From Eulemur rufifrons (Eukaryota > Chordata > Mammalia > Primates > Lemuridae), in the NCBI RefSeq assembly GCF_041146395.1, contig NC_090983.1:61945501-62009500 (forward strand): 64,000 bases of DNA, read 5' to 3'. Position 1 is the first letter of the stretch. Each line of letters opens with the position of its first letter. The position numbers and the translations under genes were made by a program. Under the pieces are notes generated by a model. It saw nothing but the letters and a program-made list of their open reading frames with translations. It was not told the origin of the DNA and made no database searches. Below are positions 1 through 12,900 of this stretch, one piece after another.

Positions 1-1119
1 GCCTTAGGCAGGGATGTAGGTTTTAGTTCTCAAAAAGGGTGAGGGATTTTGAAGAGACAGAAAACATTTTTACCCTGTTTCAGGCCATTTTCTGTGTTAC
101 ATATTCCCCAGTGTCAATTTTTACCCTTTCGTGTCTATGGGAGGAGGGGCAACGTAGTAATCAAGCTATTTCCTGTTGAACTGGGGTGATGTTTTAGATG
201 GAAGCTTTATACTTATTTATGTCATTACAAAGTTTTGGCAGTAGACTCATAACAACAGGTTACCAGGTGAAAAAGGGCATAAGCAACAACTACAACCATG
301 AAAATTGACAAGGCAAGATGGAGGATATCTGATAAGAGATTTTATCCCACTTGGTATCTAAGACACCAGGAGGACTGTGGGTACTTCCTTCTGCCTTGCA
401 CATAATGTCTGATACAGGACTGGGTAAGGAAGAAACATGAGACCTCTGAGTACTGAGCTATTAGTTGCATCCTATAGGTGATCCAAAGACCAGCTTCTGC
501 AAATTCAGAAATCATGTACAGAAATACTTTCACCAAACAAGCTTTAGGGTAACACACCCAGCAGCAAGACAGATCAACAGAAGAGGCAATAGCCTGAGGA
601 AATCCTCACTAAGGAGTTGTCCCTCTGTCCTATAGACAGAACAAATAACCAAAGAAAGATTTGTGAAAACATCAACATTTTCATTTTTTTGGTTTTCTCA
701 GATACTTTAGATTGCCTGAAGGCTGGCCTTTCACTGGGGGCTACACCTCTTTACTTTGGTATGATGGACCCAAGGTTTCACTTCTGAAAATTTCAACAAG
801 GTGTGAGTTGTTAGCGGTACTTCATAGGGTCCCTTTCACTTTTCTGTTTCCAACTGGGGCAAGGACCTAAAAGAGGCAAACTCATGTATGGTGGTTAGAA
901 CCTGACCCACTCATCTGATATATAGTTTTATTCTATTTTCTTTTACTCACAGTTATATTACCATACTTACCTCGGGGTGCTAGGAAGGGTCTCTCATAAA
1001 CTATTTCTTAGGGGCTTAACTTAAGCCTGCTTCTAAAGGGCTACCCTTATCCAAAGGAGGGCAAGCGGCAATATCTTATCTCACTTTAGATGGGTTTCCT
1101 GTATCAATTCCAGGATGCA

Positions 1120-1870
1120 TACGATTTCTATTCTAGGTATAGGGCTTTGTTGACTTGCTGGGTTACCTCTGCTACAAAGGAGGGTCTATTACTACTCTCA
1201 TGAAATGTGCAGTGCTCCATGGAGTGTGCTCCTGATTCCTGTTAACAACGGGGTGTCTGTTGGAATCTTCACTATAGGAGAATGAGCTGCTGAGCCATCT
1301 CTGTAGCTGTCTACACACAGCGTCCATCACCAGTATTTCTCCTTCTGCTCAGCCCCTTTCTCTAGACTACTAACACCCACTATCCCATTGTCCTTCAAGG
1401 CCTGTTCTTGCTCTGTGCTGGTGTATGTACATGCGCAGGAACCCATTGGAGGCCCTGTCTCAGGCCAGCAGCTCCTGATAGGAGCCCATCTTGGATCCTC
1501 AGAAGTTCTCTTCATTTGGAACCTCAGTTGTCTCAGAAACCCCAGACATTCTCTCCTCTACCCAGCCGGAAAATGTATCTACTGATACAAGCCTAGGTAT
1601 CCAAGCGAAACTGTCAATCATTGAAAGGGTGGACTCCCACATGTTGGGCTCAAGCATTGGTATGGGGAATTTAAATTCTCTTGTATGCCCTGGGATCCTG
1701 TCAACCTATATGGCCTTACTCAATGTTGGTAGCTTTCTTCTTGACAATGCTGTAACGATGTACAGGTCTGTTGAGGCTTGAACTTTAAAATGAAGTGCTC
1801 CATAATGGCAGTCTCCTGCATGTTTCACCAGGCCCTGGTATTCATCTAGCAGAAGTTAGCGGTGCCCTCA
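1120..1870 (-). pseudogene. Retroviral integrase remnant (pol)
   Basis: Translating the minus strand near 1570-1600 gives an uninterrupted DTFSGWVE stretch, the signature around the second catalytic aspartate region of gammaretroviral integrases. Further downstream, near 1145-1200, another reading gives PSFVAEVTQQVNKAL, which fits the part of the integrase core that follows the SDNG motif. The two fragments sit in the right order and at a plausible distance, but stop codons and frame changes separate them. The catalytic core is therefore inactive. The match is from family knowledge; no alignment was run. Confidence 0.6.
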
Positions 1871-2234
1871 GAGGTGAGCTTCTGCCTCTTCTGAAACAAC
1901 CTCCGATGCTCCTGCTGCTCTCCCAGGTCTGCTTCCTGGGCCTGCTGTGATGAGTTTCTCAGCTGCAGCTTGTCTACGTCTGCCTCACTGCTACCTGGCC
2001 CCTCCCTTGCCTCCCCTTGCCTGGCTCACAGAACACCAATCACAGCTGGTGCCAGGGATCAGGGTGGCAGTGGGGGAAGTGGTCCTCCAGACCACTTCTG
2101 TACATGCAGCTAGTGCCAATCAAATCCCCACTGTCAATTTTGCCCAGGGCTCCTGTGGGGATATTTGGAGGCTGGAGTCTCTGGAATGTCTCCTTTGCCA
2201 TCTGAGTTCTGGACTTTAAAAAAACTATTTGCTT

Positions 2235-2320
2235 TCCTGGAGGCTTCCTGCCACCTGGAGTCCTTTGCAATTTGGGGCAATGTTCCTTTCAAGGTCTTTC
2301 TTCTTTACAAAAAGTCAGCC
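2235..2320 (-). pseudogene. Gag nucleocapsid zinc-knuckle remnant
   Basis: The minus strand reads FCKEERP followed by a stop and then KEHCPKLQ. This resembles a single retroviral CCHC knuckle in which the conserved histidine and tryptophan have been lost to point mutations, one of them creating a stop. It lies immediately upstream (in element orientation) of the integrase fragments, which is closer than an intact provirus would allow. Short and degenerate, so only moderately sure. Confidence 0.4.
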
Positions 2321-3399
2321 TGTGATGGCTTTTTTGCCCTTTACTTTTGACTATCTCAAAGGACCCTGCCAGCTGTTCTTGCACATTCAAGCCTTCTATC
2401 TGATATTGCAGTAAATTTCCTTGCTATGGCTAGGGGTTCCCTCTGGCCCAAATTGAGTTTGATGACAGGAGAGACCATTCCAAATCCCAAGTTATAATTT
2501 ATTGGATGTGGGACTAAAGAGTTAGTTCAGGCAGCACCCTCCCCGGCCCCTCCCATGGTGCCAAGATGGTGGCAGCAACAGGCGTTCCTTCCCCCCCTGC
2601 TGCAGGCCACTTGGCAGTGGGCAGCATGCACCAGTCCTCCCTACTGCTGGGTCTGCCCCTGGGCTGTGGCCCCACCCGGCACCTCACCCTGGCTGGCTGC
2701 GGGAGTTCTGGTAGGGATGGGAGGACCTCATTTATCAAAAATAATACACACACAGATAATTTTGTATACCATAAACAATGAGTTTATCTTAAGCAGAGAG
2801 CTTGAGACTCAACATTTTAACTCTATAATGGCAGGTCAGCCATCTGAGCTCTGAATTTTAGAAGAACCAACAGCTCAGAATAAACCACGGACCATCAACC
2901 TCCACTTTTCCCCACATTACAGACAAGTGGTATCACAATAATCTTTAGACCTAGGTACAAAAACTCACCAGACAAAAACTCACAATCAAACACAAACAAT
3001 ATAGGGAAATCCCCAACACAAACAGTCTAAAATGTCAAGGCCTATCAATCAAATGGAAATTTTCACTTAATGGCCGCTTCTCCCACTCCTGCACATACAT
3101 TGGATTACAATAACACCATTCTCCTTACACATAGGTTTGTAGCTATAAGTTAACCATTCAGCCAAAGTTTTTCCCAAGGGATTTTGAGATGGAGCTTCCT
3201 TATGTTACAACAAAACTCACAAATAACGAACAGACAATACAGTGTATCCTCAACACAAAAATGCCAGGGCCTATCAAACAGATAGGAATCCAAAGGGCAC
3301 AAAATCCACCCCAAATAGCACCTTAAACAGTGCCTTCAATGCCCCACCACAGGGCCAGAAGGTTAACAAATGGGAAACCAAAGAGGATAAATGCCAGCC

Positions 3400-3760
3400 C
3401 AAATGGCTGAAGGTTCAAAACCCTCCCAAAATGGGTGGCCTAATCCTCCTATTCTCTGAGCCTCCAACAAATGCCCTGCTAGAGGGCTGAGGGGTTTAAA
3501 ACCCTCCCCAAATGGATGGCCTAATCCCCCCATTCCCTGGGAAGCCCTCCTCAAATGGATGGCCTAGTCCTTCCATTCCCTGGGAACCACAAATGAGCTC
3601 TGAATTCAAACCAGGTTCCCTAGTTCCACTCAACCTCATGACTTCCACCCCCAAAAGGCACCTCAAAACAAATTCCCAGTGGGCCCCAAACAAATGACCT
3701 ACTGCAGGACTAGAGGGTTCAAAACCTTCCCCAAATGGGTGGAATCAGGGTCTGGGTGTG
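3400..3760 (-). repeat. Degenerate tandem repeat in the ERV leader
   Basis: Near-copies of the motif AAAACCCTCCCCAAATGG followed by GGCCTAATCC recur at about 3417, 3498, 3541 and 3721, with variable spacing (46 to 180 bp). Several copies are followed by a CCATTCCCTGGGA-like block. The repeats lie within the ERV leader between the putative LTR and gag. Their irregular spacing suggests an old minisatellite that has been partly deleted. Confidence 0.5.
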
Positions 3761-4079
3761 CATGCCAGGGAACTTGCCTAACAAGTGGCCCTGTGACTGG
3801 ACACTTCCCAAATCCATTTCATTCTCCTCAACTAAGTTCCAGTTGTGAGGAGCTGCATCTACATCAGGGAGACAGAGACGGGGGTTCCCTCTACCTAAAA
3901 CAGGCTCCGGCAGCAGCTGGGGCTGTCCCTTGCTCTCTTACCTTGAAAAGAAGTTGCTCCTACCCAAGAAGACCCATGGCTTTGACCCAGGGCTGCTCCC
4001 TGCCTCTTCCAGCCATCATGGGGTGCCATTCTACTGGGGGACTGATGGGCTCAGTCAGGGATGCCAAATTATTGAAAGT

Positions 4080-4270
4080 TTGGCACTTGTCCCCAAGGCT
4101 GCATCAGAAGAATGAGGACAAATGGTTTGAAGAGAAGGAAAGAAGAGTTTATTAATTTGCCAGCAAGCAAGGAGGTTGGCAAACTCCTGTCTTAAACTAC
4201 AAACATCCTCAAGTCATTGTTTTCTATGAAATGCAAACTTATAAAGTTAAGTAGTGTTCTCCCCTGTAGA
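4080..4270 (-). repeat. Possible LTR poly(A)-signal region of the ERV
   Basis: On the minus strand a TTAATAAACTC motif (TTTATT at 4148-4153 on the plus strand) is preceded by a CTTGCTTGCTGGC stretch and followed by CT-rich sequence. Many class I LTRs have this arrangement at the R/U5 boundary. I cannot locate TG...CA ends, a TATA box or a primer-binding site with confidence, so the limits are approximate. Confidence 0.35.
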
Positions 4271-6728
<2,458 letters not shown>

Positions 6729-6729
6729 T

Positions 6730-6743
6730 AAAATTTTTTGTGT
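6730..6743. repeat. L1 target-site duplication, left copy
   Basis: AAAATTTTTTGTGT is followed directly by the first L1 bases (GGACACGGG). The identical 14-mer occurs at 14705-14718 after the second poly(A). The preceding bases give TT/AAAA on this strand, that is TTTT/AA on the other, which is the consensus L1 endonuclease nick. Confidence 0.9.
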
Positions 6744-6751
6744 GGACACGG

Positions 6752-6763
6752 GAAGATGGCGGA
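6752..6763 (+). promoter_or_regulatory. Putative YY1 site at the L1 5' end
   Basis: GAAGATGGCGGA lies about 10 nt from the L1 start. The AAGATGGCGG core matches the YY1 consensus, and a YY1 site at this position sets the transcription start in human L1. Function here is inferred by analogy. Confidence 0.6.
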
Positions 6764-7505
6764 GTGGCGGTGACTGCTTGGATCTGCGCTCCGGGGAGGA
6801 ACCGTGGATCCGGACCTGCCACAACGCTAGAGGACCGCTCCCACACAGGAACAGCGGTGTGAATCCACGGAGAATCAGCGTGGGACAAACAGAGCAAGTG
6901 AGGTCTGAGGTGAACAGAAATTAAGATCGCAGAACTCTGCGGAAGGCGCGGAACAGACAGTAGCCAGCGGAGTGCAGGCGGCTGCGCCCGCCCCCAGGTG
7001 GGGCGGGGGCAGTCTTTAGGAAAAGCGGCTTGCGCTCCTCACTGACCTCCACCCCCAATTGCTTGGAGACCCCCTCGCAAGCCAGAGCAGAATCTCCGAG
7101 CGAGACGTAGGGCATTGCAGACAGGAGGCTTTTTCGGGAGAATAGCTTGGAAACTGGGAAGTCTCGGCTGAGACAGTCCTTGGCGAGAAGGGACGGACCT
7201 GTGCCAGGGGGGAGGGGCACGATCAATCCCCGATCAGCGAATTGCGCTGTACCTCTGCGCTACTTTTGTCGGTGGTTCTTCAGCCGGTGGCCCCCGGCGG
7301 CTTTGCCTGCCAAACCCCCCGGCAGCGGCGGTCCCTGGTCTCTGCCTGCCGGGGAGCCGGTCCCCCTCCGACCCCGGAGCGCTGCGGGCGCCATCTTGAA
7401 AGCAAAGTCGGAACCGCTCGGGAGCCATAAGGTGCCCAGCGGCTCTCTCTCCCCGGCGCCCCCCGCTGGTCTCTGGGCCCGCGCCATCTCCGCCGGCGGC
7501 ACTCG

Positions 7506-7748
7506 GCGTGAAGGGGCGGAGCTGCGCTAAGGCTTAAAATAAACACTGAGTTGCCGCTCCGGAACCAACGGAGCGGGCGTGAAGGGGCGGAGCTGCGCTA
7601 AGACGTAAAATAAACACTGAGTTGCCGCTCCGGAACCAACGGAGCGGGCGTGAAGGGGCGGAGCTGCGCTAAGACGTAAAATAAACACTGAGTTGCCGCT
7701 CCGGAACCAACGGAGCGGGCGTGAAGGGGCGGAGCTGCGCTAAGGCGC
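7506..7748 (+). repeat. 71-bp tandem monomers in the L1 5'UTR
   Basis: Three full units begin at 7506, 7577 and 7648, and a partial fourth runs from 7719 to about 7748. Spacing is exactly 71 bp and the copies are almost identical, with small differences such as AAGGCTTAAAA against AAGACGTAAAA. Each unit starts GCGTGAAGGGGCGGAGC and contains a perfect 8-bp inverted repeat, CCGCTCCG and CGGAGCGG, around a 7-nt loop. GGGGCGG boxes in each copy resemble Sp1 sites. The near identity implies recent expansion, or gene conversion between units. Confidence 0.9.
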
Positions 7749-7904
7749 AAAAGCACGATCATTGAGCCGCTGAACTGTATACTTCAGAATTGTGTATCCC
7801 TTCGTTTAGCGACGCGCTGTGGTGCTGTGTAGCTCTGTTTTTGTTCTTTTGTGTTTGTGTTTTCGCTGTTTCTGGGTTAGGTCTCTTTGTGTTATTTGTT
7901 AGTT

Positions 7905-8140
7905 TGGTTTTTGTTTTTGTCTTTGTTTTTTTTTATTTTTTTTTATTATTTTTTTATTTTTATTTTTTTATTTTTTATTTATTTATTTTTTTTTCTTTTT
8001 TTCCTCTTCTCTTCTCCTTTTCTTTTCTCTTTCTTTTCTTCTCCTTCTGTTCTTTCTTTTCACTTCTTTTTTTTTTTTTTTCTTTTTTTTCTTTTCTTTT
8101 CTTTTTTCTTTTTCCTTATTTCTTCTCTCTTTTTGCCTTC
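7905..8140 (+). repeat. Polypyrimidine (T/CT-rich) tract in the L1 5'UTR
   Basis: About 235 bp made almost only of T and C, with T-runs of 8 to 14, occasional A in the first half and TTCTTTT/CTTTT repeats in the second half. It separates the GC-rich promoter part from the ORF1-proximal part. In RNA this would be a long U/CU-rich region; on the other strand it is a poly-purine run. Open frames spanning it are low-complexity artefacts. Confidence 0.85.
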
Positions 8141-8859
8141 TAACTGGGAACCCACGCTGAGCTTGGGAACGGGCCAGGCCCCTGGCTCTGGTACATACCG
8201 GAACCTGAGTAGTCACTCCCAACGCCGGCGATCTGCGGGCGCGCAATAGCCATCTTGGGGCCCACAGCCAAGTCACTGCGGAGCAATAGGGTGCCAAGAG
8301 GCTCCCTGGACGGCCCCCTCCCCTGGTCCACAGACCTTATATAGGGTCCCCACCCACGTCTAAACATTGACTACTTCTCCAGAAGCGAGAGTGTGGAGCC
8401 TGGTCCCTGGGGACATTGGGCCAAGGCAGACTTTTGCCTGTGGGAGTTGCGGCAAATGGGGCGCTGAGCGAGCGAGGGCACCATCCACTCCCCACAACTA
8501 GTATTTTTCCTGCAGATAGAGACAGAAACCACCCCTATAGAGGAAGAACCAAAGGGAAACAAACAAACAAAGAGAATTTTGGCCCACTACTAGTGTGGAC
8601 CCTGCCTGCCCTCTGAAAGACTACAACACGGTGTCCTAACTCACCAAAGCAGTCTTGGATCACTCCAATCCTCTAGGATTGGACCCATCAGAAGCAGTCC
8701 CCCAACTGAAATAGAAAAATTTCTAAACAATTCACAACAGTCTTCCCCTCTTGCCAAAGGAAGCAATATACCTAGACTACTCCACAGCCTAAGAATAGAG
8801 CACAGAGAGTGCTGTTAACCAGACTAAATCTGTAAGTAAAGATCCAACAATTAATCTAG

Positions 8860-9864
8860 ATGGGAAGGGCCCAGCGAAAAAACACAGGAAGCACAAAGAA
8901 TCAAACAGAAAGCTCACCCCCAAAGAGAAATACCGGCTCTCAACCATTTGACACAAACCAGACTCAAAACACCAACATGTCACAGGAAGAATTCCAATTA
9001 TGGATCATAAACAAGCTAAATAATATACAAGAATCAATGGACAGACAACACAAGGAAAATGCAAAAAAAATTCAGGATTTGGAGGAAAAATTCACTAAAG
9101 AAATTGAAATATTGAAGAAAAACCAAACTGAACTCCTAGAAATGAAGAATTCACTCAGAGAGCTACAAAACACTGTGGAAAGTCTCAAAAGCAGGGTAGA
9201 TCAAACAGAGGAAAGAATTTCAGAAATTGAAGATAACTCCTTTCAACTAAATAAGTCAGTCACAGAGATAGATCAAAAAAGTAAGAGAAATGATCTGAGT
9301 CTTCAAGAAATGTGGGATTATGTGAAGAAACCTAACTTGAGAGTTATTGGCATCCCTGAGGGTGAAGAAGACAATAAGCAAGGGTTGGACAAGCTATTTG
9401 AAGACATAATCGAGGAAAATTTTCCAGGCCTTGCCAATACTCTAGACATACAGATTCAAGAAGCTCAAAGGACCCCTGGGAGATTCATAGCAAATAGGAA
9501 AACACCACGCCACGTAGTCATCAGGCTGACCAAAATATCCACTAAAGAGTCCCTTCTCCGAGCTGTAAGGAGAAAGAAACAGGTAACTTACAAAGGAAAA
9601 CCCATCAGAATTACGCCAGATTTCTCAGCTGAAACCTTACAAGCAAGAAGAGGTTGGGGCCCCATTTTCACGCTTCTGAAACAGAATAATGCCCAGCCTA
9701 GAATCTTGTACCCAGCTAAGCTAAGTTTTCTATACGAAGGAGAAATCAAGACATTCTCAGATAAACAAAGGTTGAGGGAATTCACCAAGACAAGACCAGC
9801 CCTGCAAGAAGTACTCAAAAGAGAGTTACACACGGACCAGCACAAGAAAGATCCACGAATGTAA
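8860..9864 (+). CDS. L1 ORF1 protein (ORF1p), RNA-binding chaperone
   Basis: 334 residues, close to the 338 of human ORF1p. Residues 1-40 form a polar, disordered N-terminus. About 45-150 is a heptad-rich, Lys/Glu-rich coiled coil that trimerises the protein. The RRM begins with PNLRVIGIPEGEE at 158-170 and includes RHVVIRL at 217-223. The C-terminal domain runs from about 250 to 322 with QARRGWGPIF at 261-270, whose arginine pair 263-264 matches residues needed for RNA binding in human ORF1p, and YPAKLSF at 284-290. The protein coats L1 RNA in cytoplasmic ribonucleoprotein particles and acts as a nucleic-acid chaperone. The start is the first ATG in frame; position -3 is T, so initiation context is only moderate. 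Stop is a single TAA at 9862-9864, in the same frame as ORF2 downstream. No disabling change was seen. Confidence 0.95.
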   Translation: MGRAQRKNTGSTKNQTESSPPKRNTGSQPFDTNQTQNTNMSQEEFQLWIINKLNNIQESMDRQHKENAKKIQDLEEKFTKEIEILKKNQTELLEMKNSLRELQNTVESLKSRVDQTEERISEIEDNSFQLNKSVTEIDQKSKRNDLSLQEMWDYVKKPNLRVIGIPEGEEDNKQGLDKLFEDIIEENFPGLANTLDIQIQEAQRTPGRFIANRKTPRHVVIRLTKISTKESLLRAVRRKKQVTYKGKPIRITPDFSAETLQARRGWGPIFTLLKQNNAQPRILYPAKLSFLYEGEIKTFSDKQRLREFTKTRPALQEVLKRELHTDQHKKDPRM

Positions 9865-9903
9865 AACTACTCAAGAACTAAAGATCAAATTCCAGATACC
9901 ACA
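9865..9903 (+). other. L1 inter-ORF spacer, 39 nt, open in frame
   Basis: ORF1 and ORF2 are in the same reading frame. Reading on from the ORF1 TAA, the 13 codons before the ORF2 ATG contain no further stop. The spacer is shorter than the roughly 63 nt of human L1. Only one stop codon therefore separates the two proteins, so reinitiation, readthrough or a non-AUG start anywhere in the spacer would all give ORF2 in frame. Confidence 0.9.
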
Positions 9904-12900
9904 ATGGCTCAGGAGAGAAAACATCGCAATGAAGTTCTACCCAACAAGCTGAACAAAAAACCGTCTCACTTATCAGTTTTCTCAATAAATGTGAATGGCT
10001 TGAATTCCCCGCTCAAGAGACATAGACTGTCCCAATGGATAAAAAAGCACAAGCCAAGTATCTGCTGTCTCCAAGAAACCCACCTAACGAGCAAAGATGC
10101 ATTTAGACTGAAAGTAAAAGGATGGAAATCGGTATTTCAAGCAAACAGTAACGAAAAGAAAGCTGGTGTGGCAATCTTAATTTCCAATAACTTAGCTTTC
10201 AAACCAACAAAAATAATAAAAGACAAAAATGGCTACTACATACTGGTCAAGGGCACAATTCAACAAGAAGCCATGACTATACTCAATATATATGCACCCA
10301 ACCTAGGTGCACCTAGATTCATAAAGCAAACCCTACTAGATCTGAACCAGATGATAGATAATAATACTGTAATAGCTGGAGACTTTAACACCCCACTGAC
10401 AGTACAGGACAGATCCTCTAAACAGAAAATAAACAAAGACATAATGGACCTAAATAGAATGCTAGAACAAATGGGCATGGCTGACATCTATAGGACATTC
10501 TACCCAAAGTCCACAGAATATAAATTCTTCTCATCAGCTCACAGGACATTCTCTAAGATTGACCATGTCCTAGGACATAAATCATGTCTTCAAAAATTCA
10601 AAAAAATAGAAATTATACCATGCATCTTCTCAGATCACAGCGGAATAAAAGTAACAATGATCACAAACAGAAACCCTCACTCTTACTCAAAGTCATGGAA
10701 ACTAAATAACCTTCTCCTGAATAATTATTCTATAAAAGAAGAAATCAAGATGGAAATCAAAAATTTCTTTGAATTAAATGACAATGGAGATACAACTTAT
10801 CAAAATCTATGGGATGCAGCTAAAGCAGTCCTGAGAGGAAAATTCATATCCATAAATGCCTATATCAAAAAGACAGAAAACATGCAAATAGACAACCTAA
10901 CGAATAGACTCAAAGAGCTGGAGAAAGAAGAACAGAACGATCCCAAACCCAGCAGAAGGCGAGAAATTACTAAGATCAAATCAGAACTAAATGAAAAGGA
11001 CAACAAAGAAACTATAAGGGAAATTAATAAAACAAAAAGTTGGTTCTTTGAAAAGATAAACAAAATAGACACACCTCTGGCTAGACTAACCAAGAGCACA
11101 AAAGTAAAATCTCTAATAACCTCCATTAGGAACATGAAAGGAGAAATCACAACCGATGCTACAGAGATACAAGATATCATCTATGAATTCTACAAAAATC
11201 TTTATGCACACAAACTGGAGAACGTGGAGGAAATGGACAAATTTTTAGAGACACATAGTCTTCCCAGGCTCAACCAGGAAGAAATAGAGTACCTTAACAG
11301 ACCAATATCAAGAACTGAAATCGAAACAGCAATAAAAAACCTTCCCAAAAAGAAAAGCCCTGGTCCAGGTGGGTTCACACCTGAATTTTACCATACATAC
11401 AAAGAAGAACTGGTGCCCATCCTACATAAACTATTCTCCAATATTGAGAAGGATGGAGTTCTCCCCGACACGTTCTACCAAGCCAATATAACATTAATAC
11501 CAAAGCCTGGAAAGGACTCAACAAAAATAGAGAACTACAGACCAATTTCCCTCATGAATATAGATGCAAAAATTTTCAATAAAATACTAGCAAATCGAAT
11601 CCAAGTACTTATCAAAAAAGTAATCCACCACGACCAAGTGGGCTTCATCCCCGAGATGCAGGGGTGGTTCAACATACGTAAATCTATAAATGTAATTCAC
11701 CACATAAATAGAAGCAAAAACAAAAATCATATGATACTCTCATTAGATGCAGAAAAAGCATTTGACAAAATTCAACACCCTTTTATGATAAAAACGCTTA
11801 ACAAAATAGGCATTGATGGAACCTACCTAAAAATGATACAAGCCATATATGACAAACCCACAGCCAACATCATAGTGAATGGGGAAAAACTGAAAGCACT
11901 CCCACTTAGAACTGGAACCAGACAGGGCTGCCCATTGTCTCCATTACTTTTCAACATAGTATTGGAAGTCCTTGCGAGAGCTATCAGACAAGAGAGCAGA
12001 ATCAAGGGAGTCCAAATAGGGAAGGAAGAGATCAAACTCTCACTTTTTGCTGATGATATGATGTTATATCTGGAAAACCCCCAGGATTCAACCAAGAGAC
12101 TCCTGGAATTGATTAACGAATACAGCAAAGTCTCAGGCTACAAAATTAATATACACAAATCAGAGGCATTTATATATGCCAATAACAGTCAATCGGAAAA
12201 CCAAATTAAAGACTCAATACCCTTCAAAATAGCAACAAAGAAAATAAAATATCTAGGTATATATCTAACTAAAGAGGTAAAGGACCTCTATAAGGAAAAC
12301 TATGAAACACTGAGAAAAGAAATAGCAGAACTTGCAAATAGATGGAAAAATATACCATGCTCGTGGATCGGAAGAATCAACATTGTTAAAATGTCTATAC
12401 TACCCAAAGTGATCTACAAATTCAATGCAATCCCTATTAAATTACCAACATCATTCTTTACAGACATAGAGAAAATAATTATACAATTTGTATGGAATCA
12501 AAGAAGACCCCGTATAGCAAAAGCAATTTTAAGCAATAAAAACAAAATGGGAGGTATTAATTTGCCAGACCTCAAACTATACTACAAGGCCGTGGTTCTT
12601 AAAACAGCCTGGTATTGGCACAAGTGCAGGGACACAGACCAGTGGAACACAACAGAAAATCCAAATATAGAACCATCCTCATATAGTCACCTAATTTTTG
12701 ACAAAGCGGGAAAGAATATACTCCGGGGACAAGAATCCCTATTCAACAAATGGTGCTGGGAGAATTGGTTAGCCACTTGCAGAAGACTGAAACAGGACCC
12801 ACAGCTTTCACCTCTCACAAAAATCAAATCACGGTGGATAACAGACTTAAACCTTAGGCGTGATACAATCAGAATTCTAGAAGAAAATGTAGGAAAGACT

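Larger units (their letters stand above)
1..4200 (-). mobile_element. Degenerate class I endogenous retrovirus, internally deleted
   Basis: On the minus strand, in order from high to low coordinates, I see an LTR-like poly(A) region near 4150, a long untranslated leader, a broken nucleocapsid-like zinc knuckle near 2270-2300 and integrase-core fragments between about 1870 and 1120. Everything is frameshifted and carries stops, so nothing is functional. The order (leader, gag, pol) and the wording of the integrase fragments fit a gamma-type (ERV1) element. Protease, reverse transcriptase and RNase H would need about 2.5 kb between nucleocapsid and integrase, but only about 400 bp is present, so an internal deletion is inferred. 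The part below about 1100, where env would lie, is not recognisable to me. The element continues beyond the left edge. Exact family and LTR limits are not resolved. Confidence 0.6.
6744..8859 (+). promoter_or_regulatory. L1 5'UTR with internal promoter, CpG-rich
   Basis: The 2.1-kb 5'UTR is more than twice the roughly 0.9 kb known for human L1. It has four parts: a GC- and CpG-rich first 0.75 kb (6744-7505), a tandem block of 71-bp units (7506-7748), a long pyrimidine tract (about 7900-8140), and a mixed segment leading to ORF1. The CpG density from 6760 to 7760 would qualify as a CpG island against the AT-rich surroundings. L1 transcription starts from an internal promoter at the 5' end in all studied mammals, so the same is inferred here. 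Confidence 0.8.

Noticed and set aside
3679..4155. 158-codon plus-strand frame
   Set aside because: It is antisense to the ERV leader/LTR region and contains no recognisable domain.
7147..7530. 127-codon plus-strand frame rich in Pro, Ala and Gly
   Set aside because: It lies in the GC-rich L1 5'UTR, ends at the monomer block and has composition expected from GC bias. Kept as 5'UTR.
7506..7748. CRISPR-like array, because of regular repeats with hairpins
   Set aside because: The repeats are contiguous with no unique spacers and lie inside a primate L1 5'UTR.
7790..8297. Phe/Leu-rich plus frames and Lys/Arg-rich minus frame
   Set aside because: They are translations of the T/C tract in the L1 5'UTR and are low complexity.
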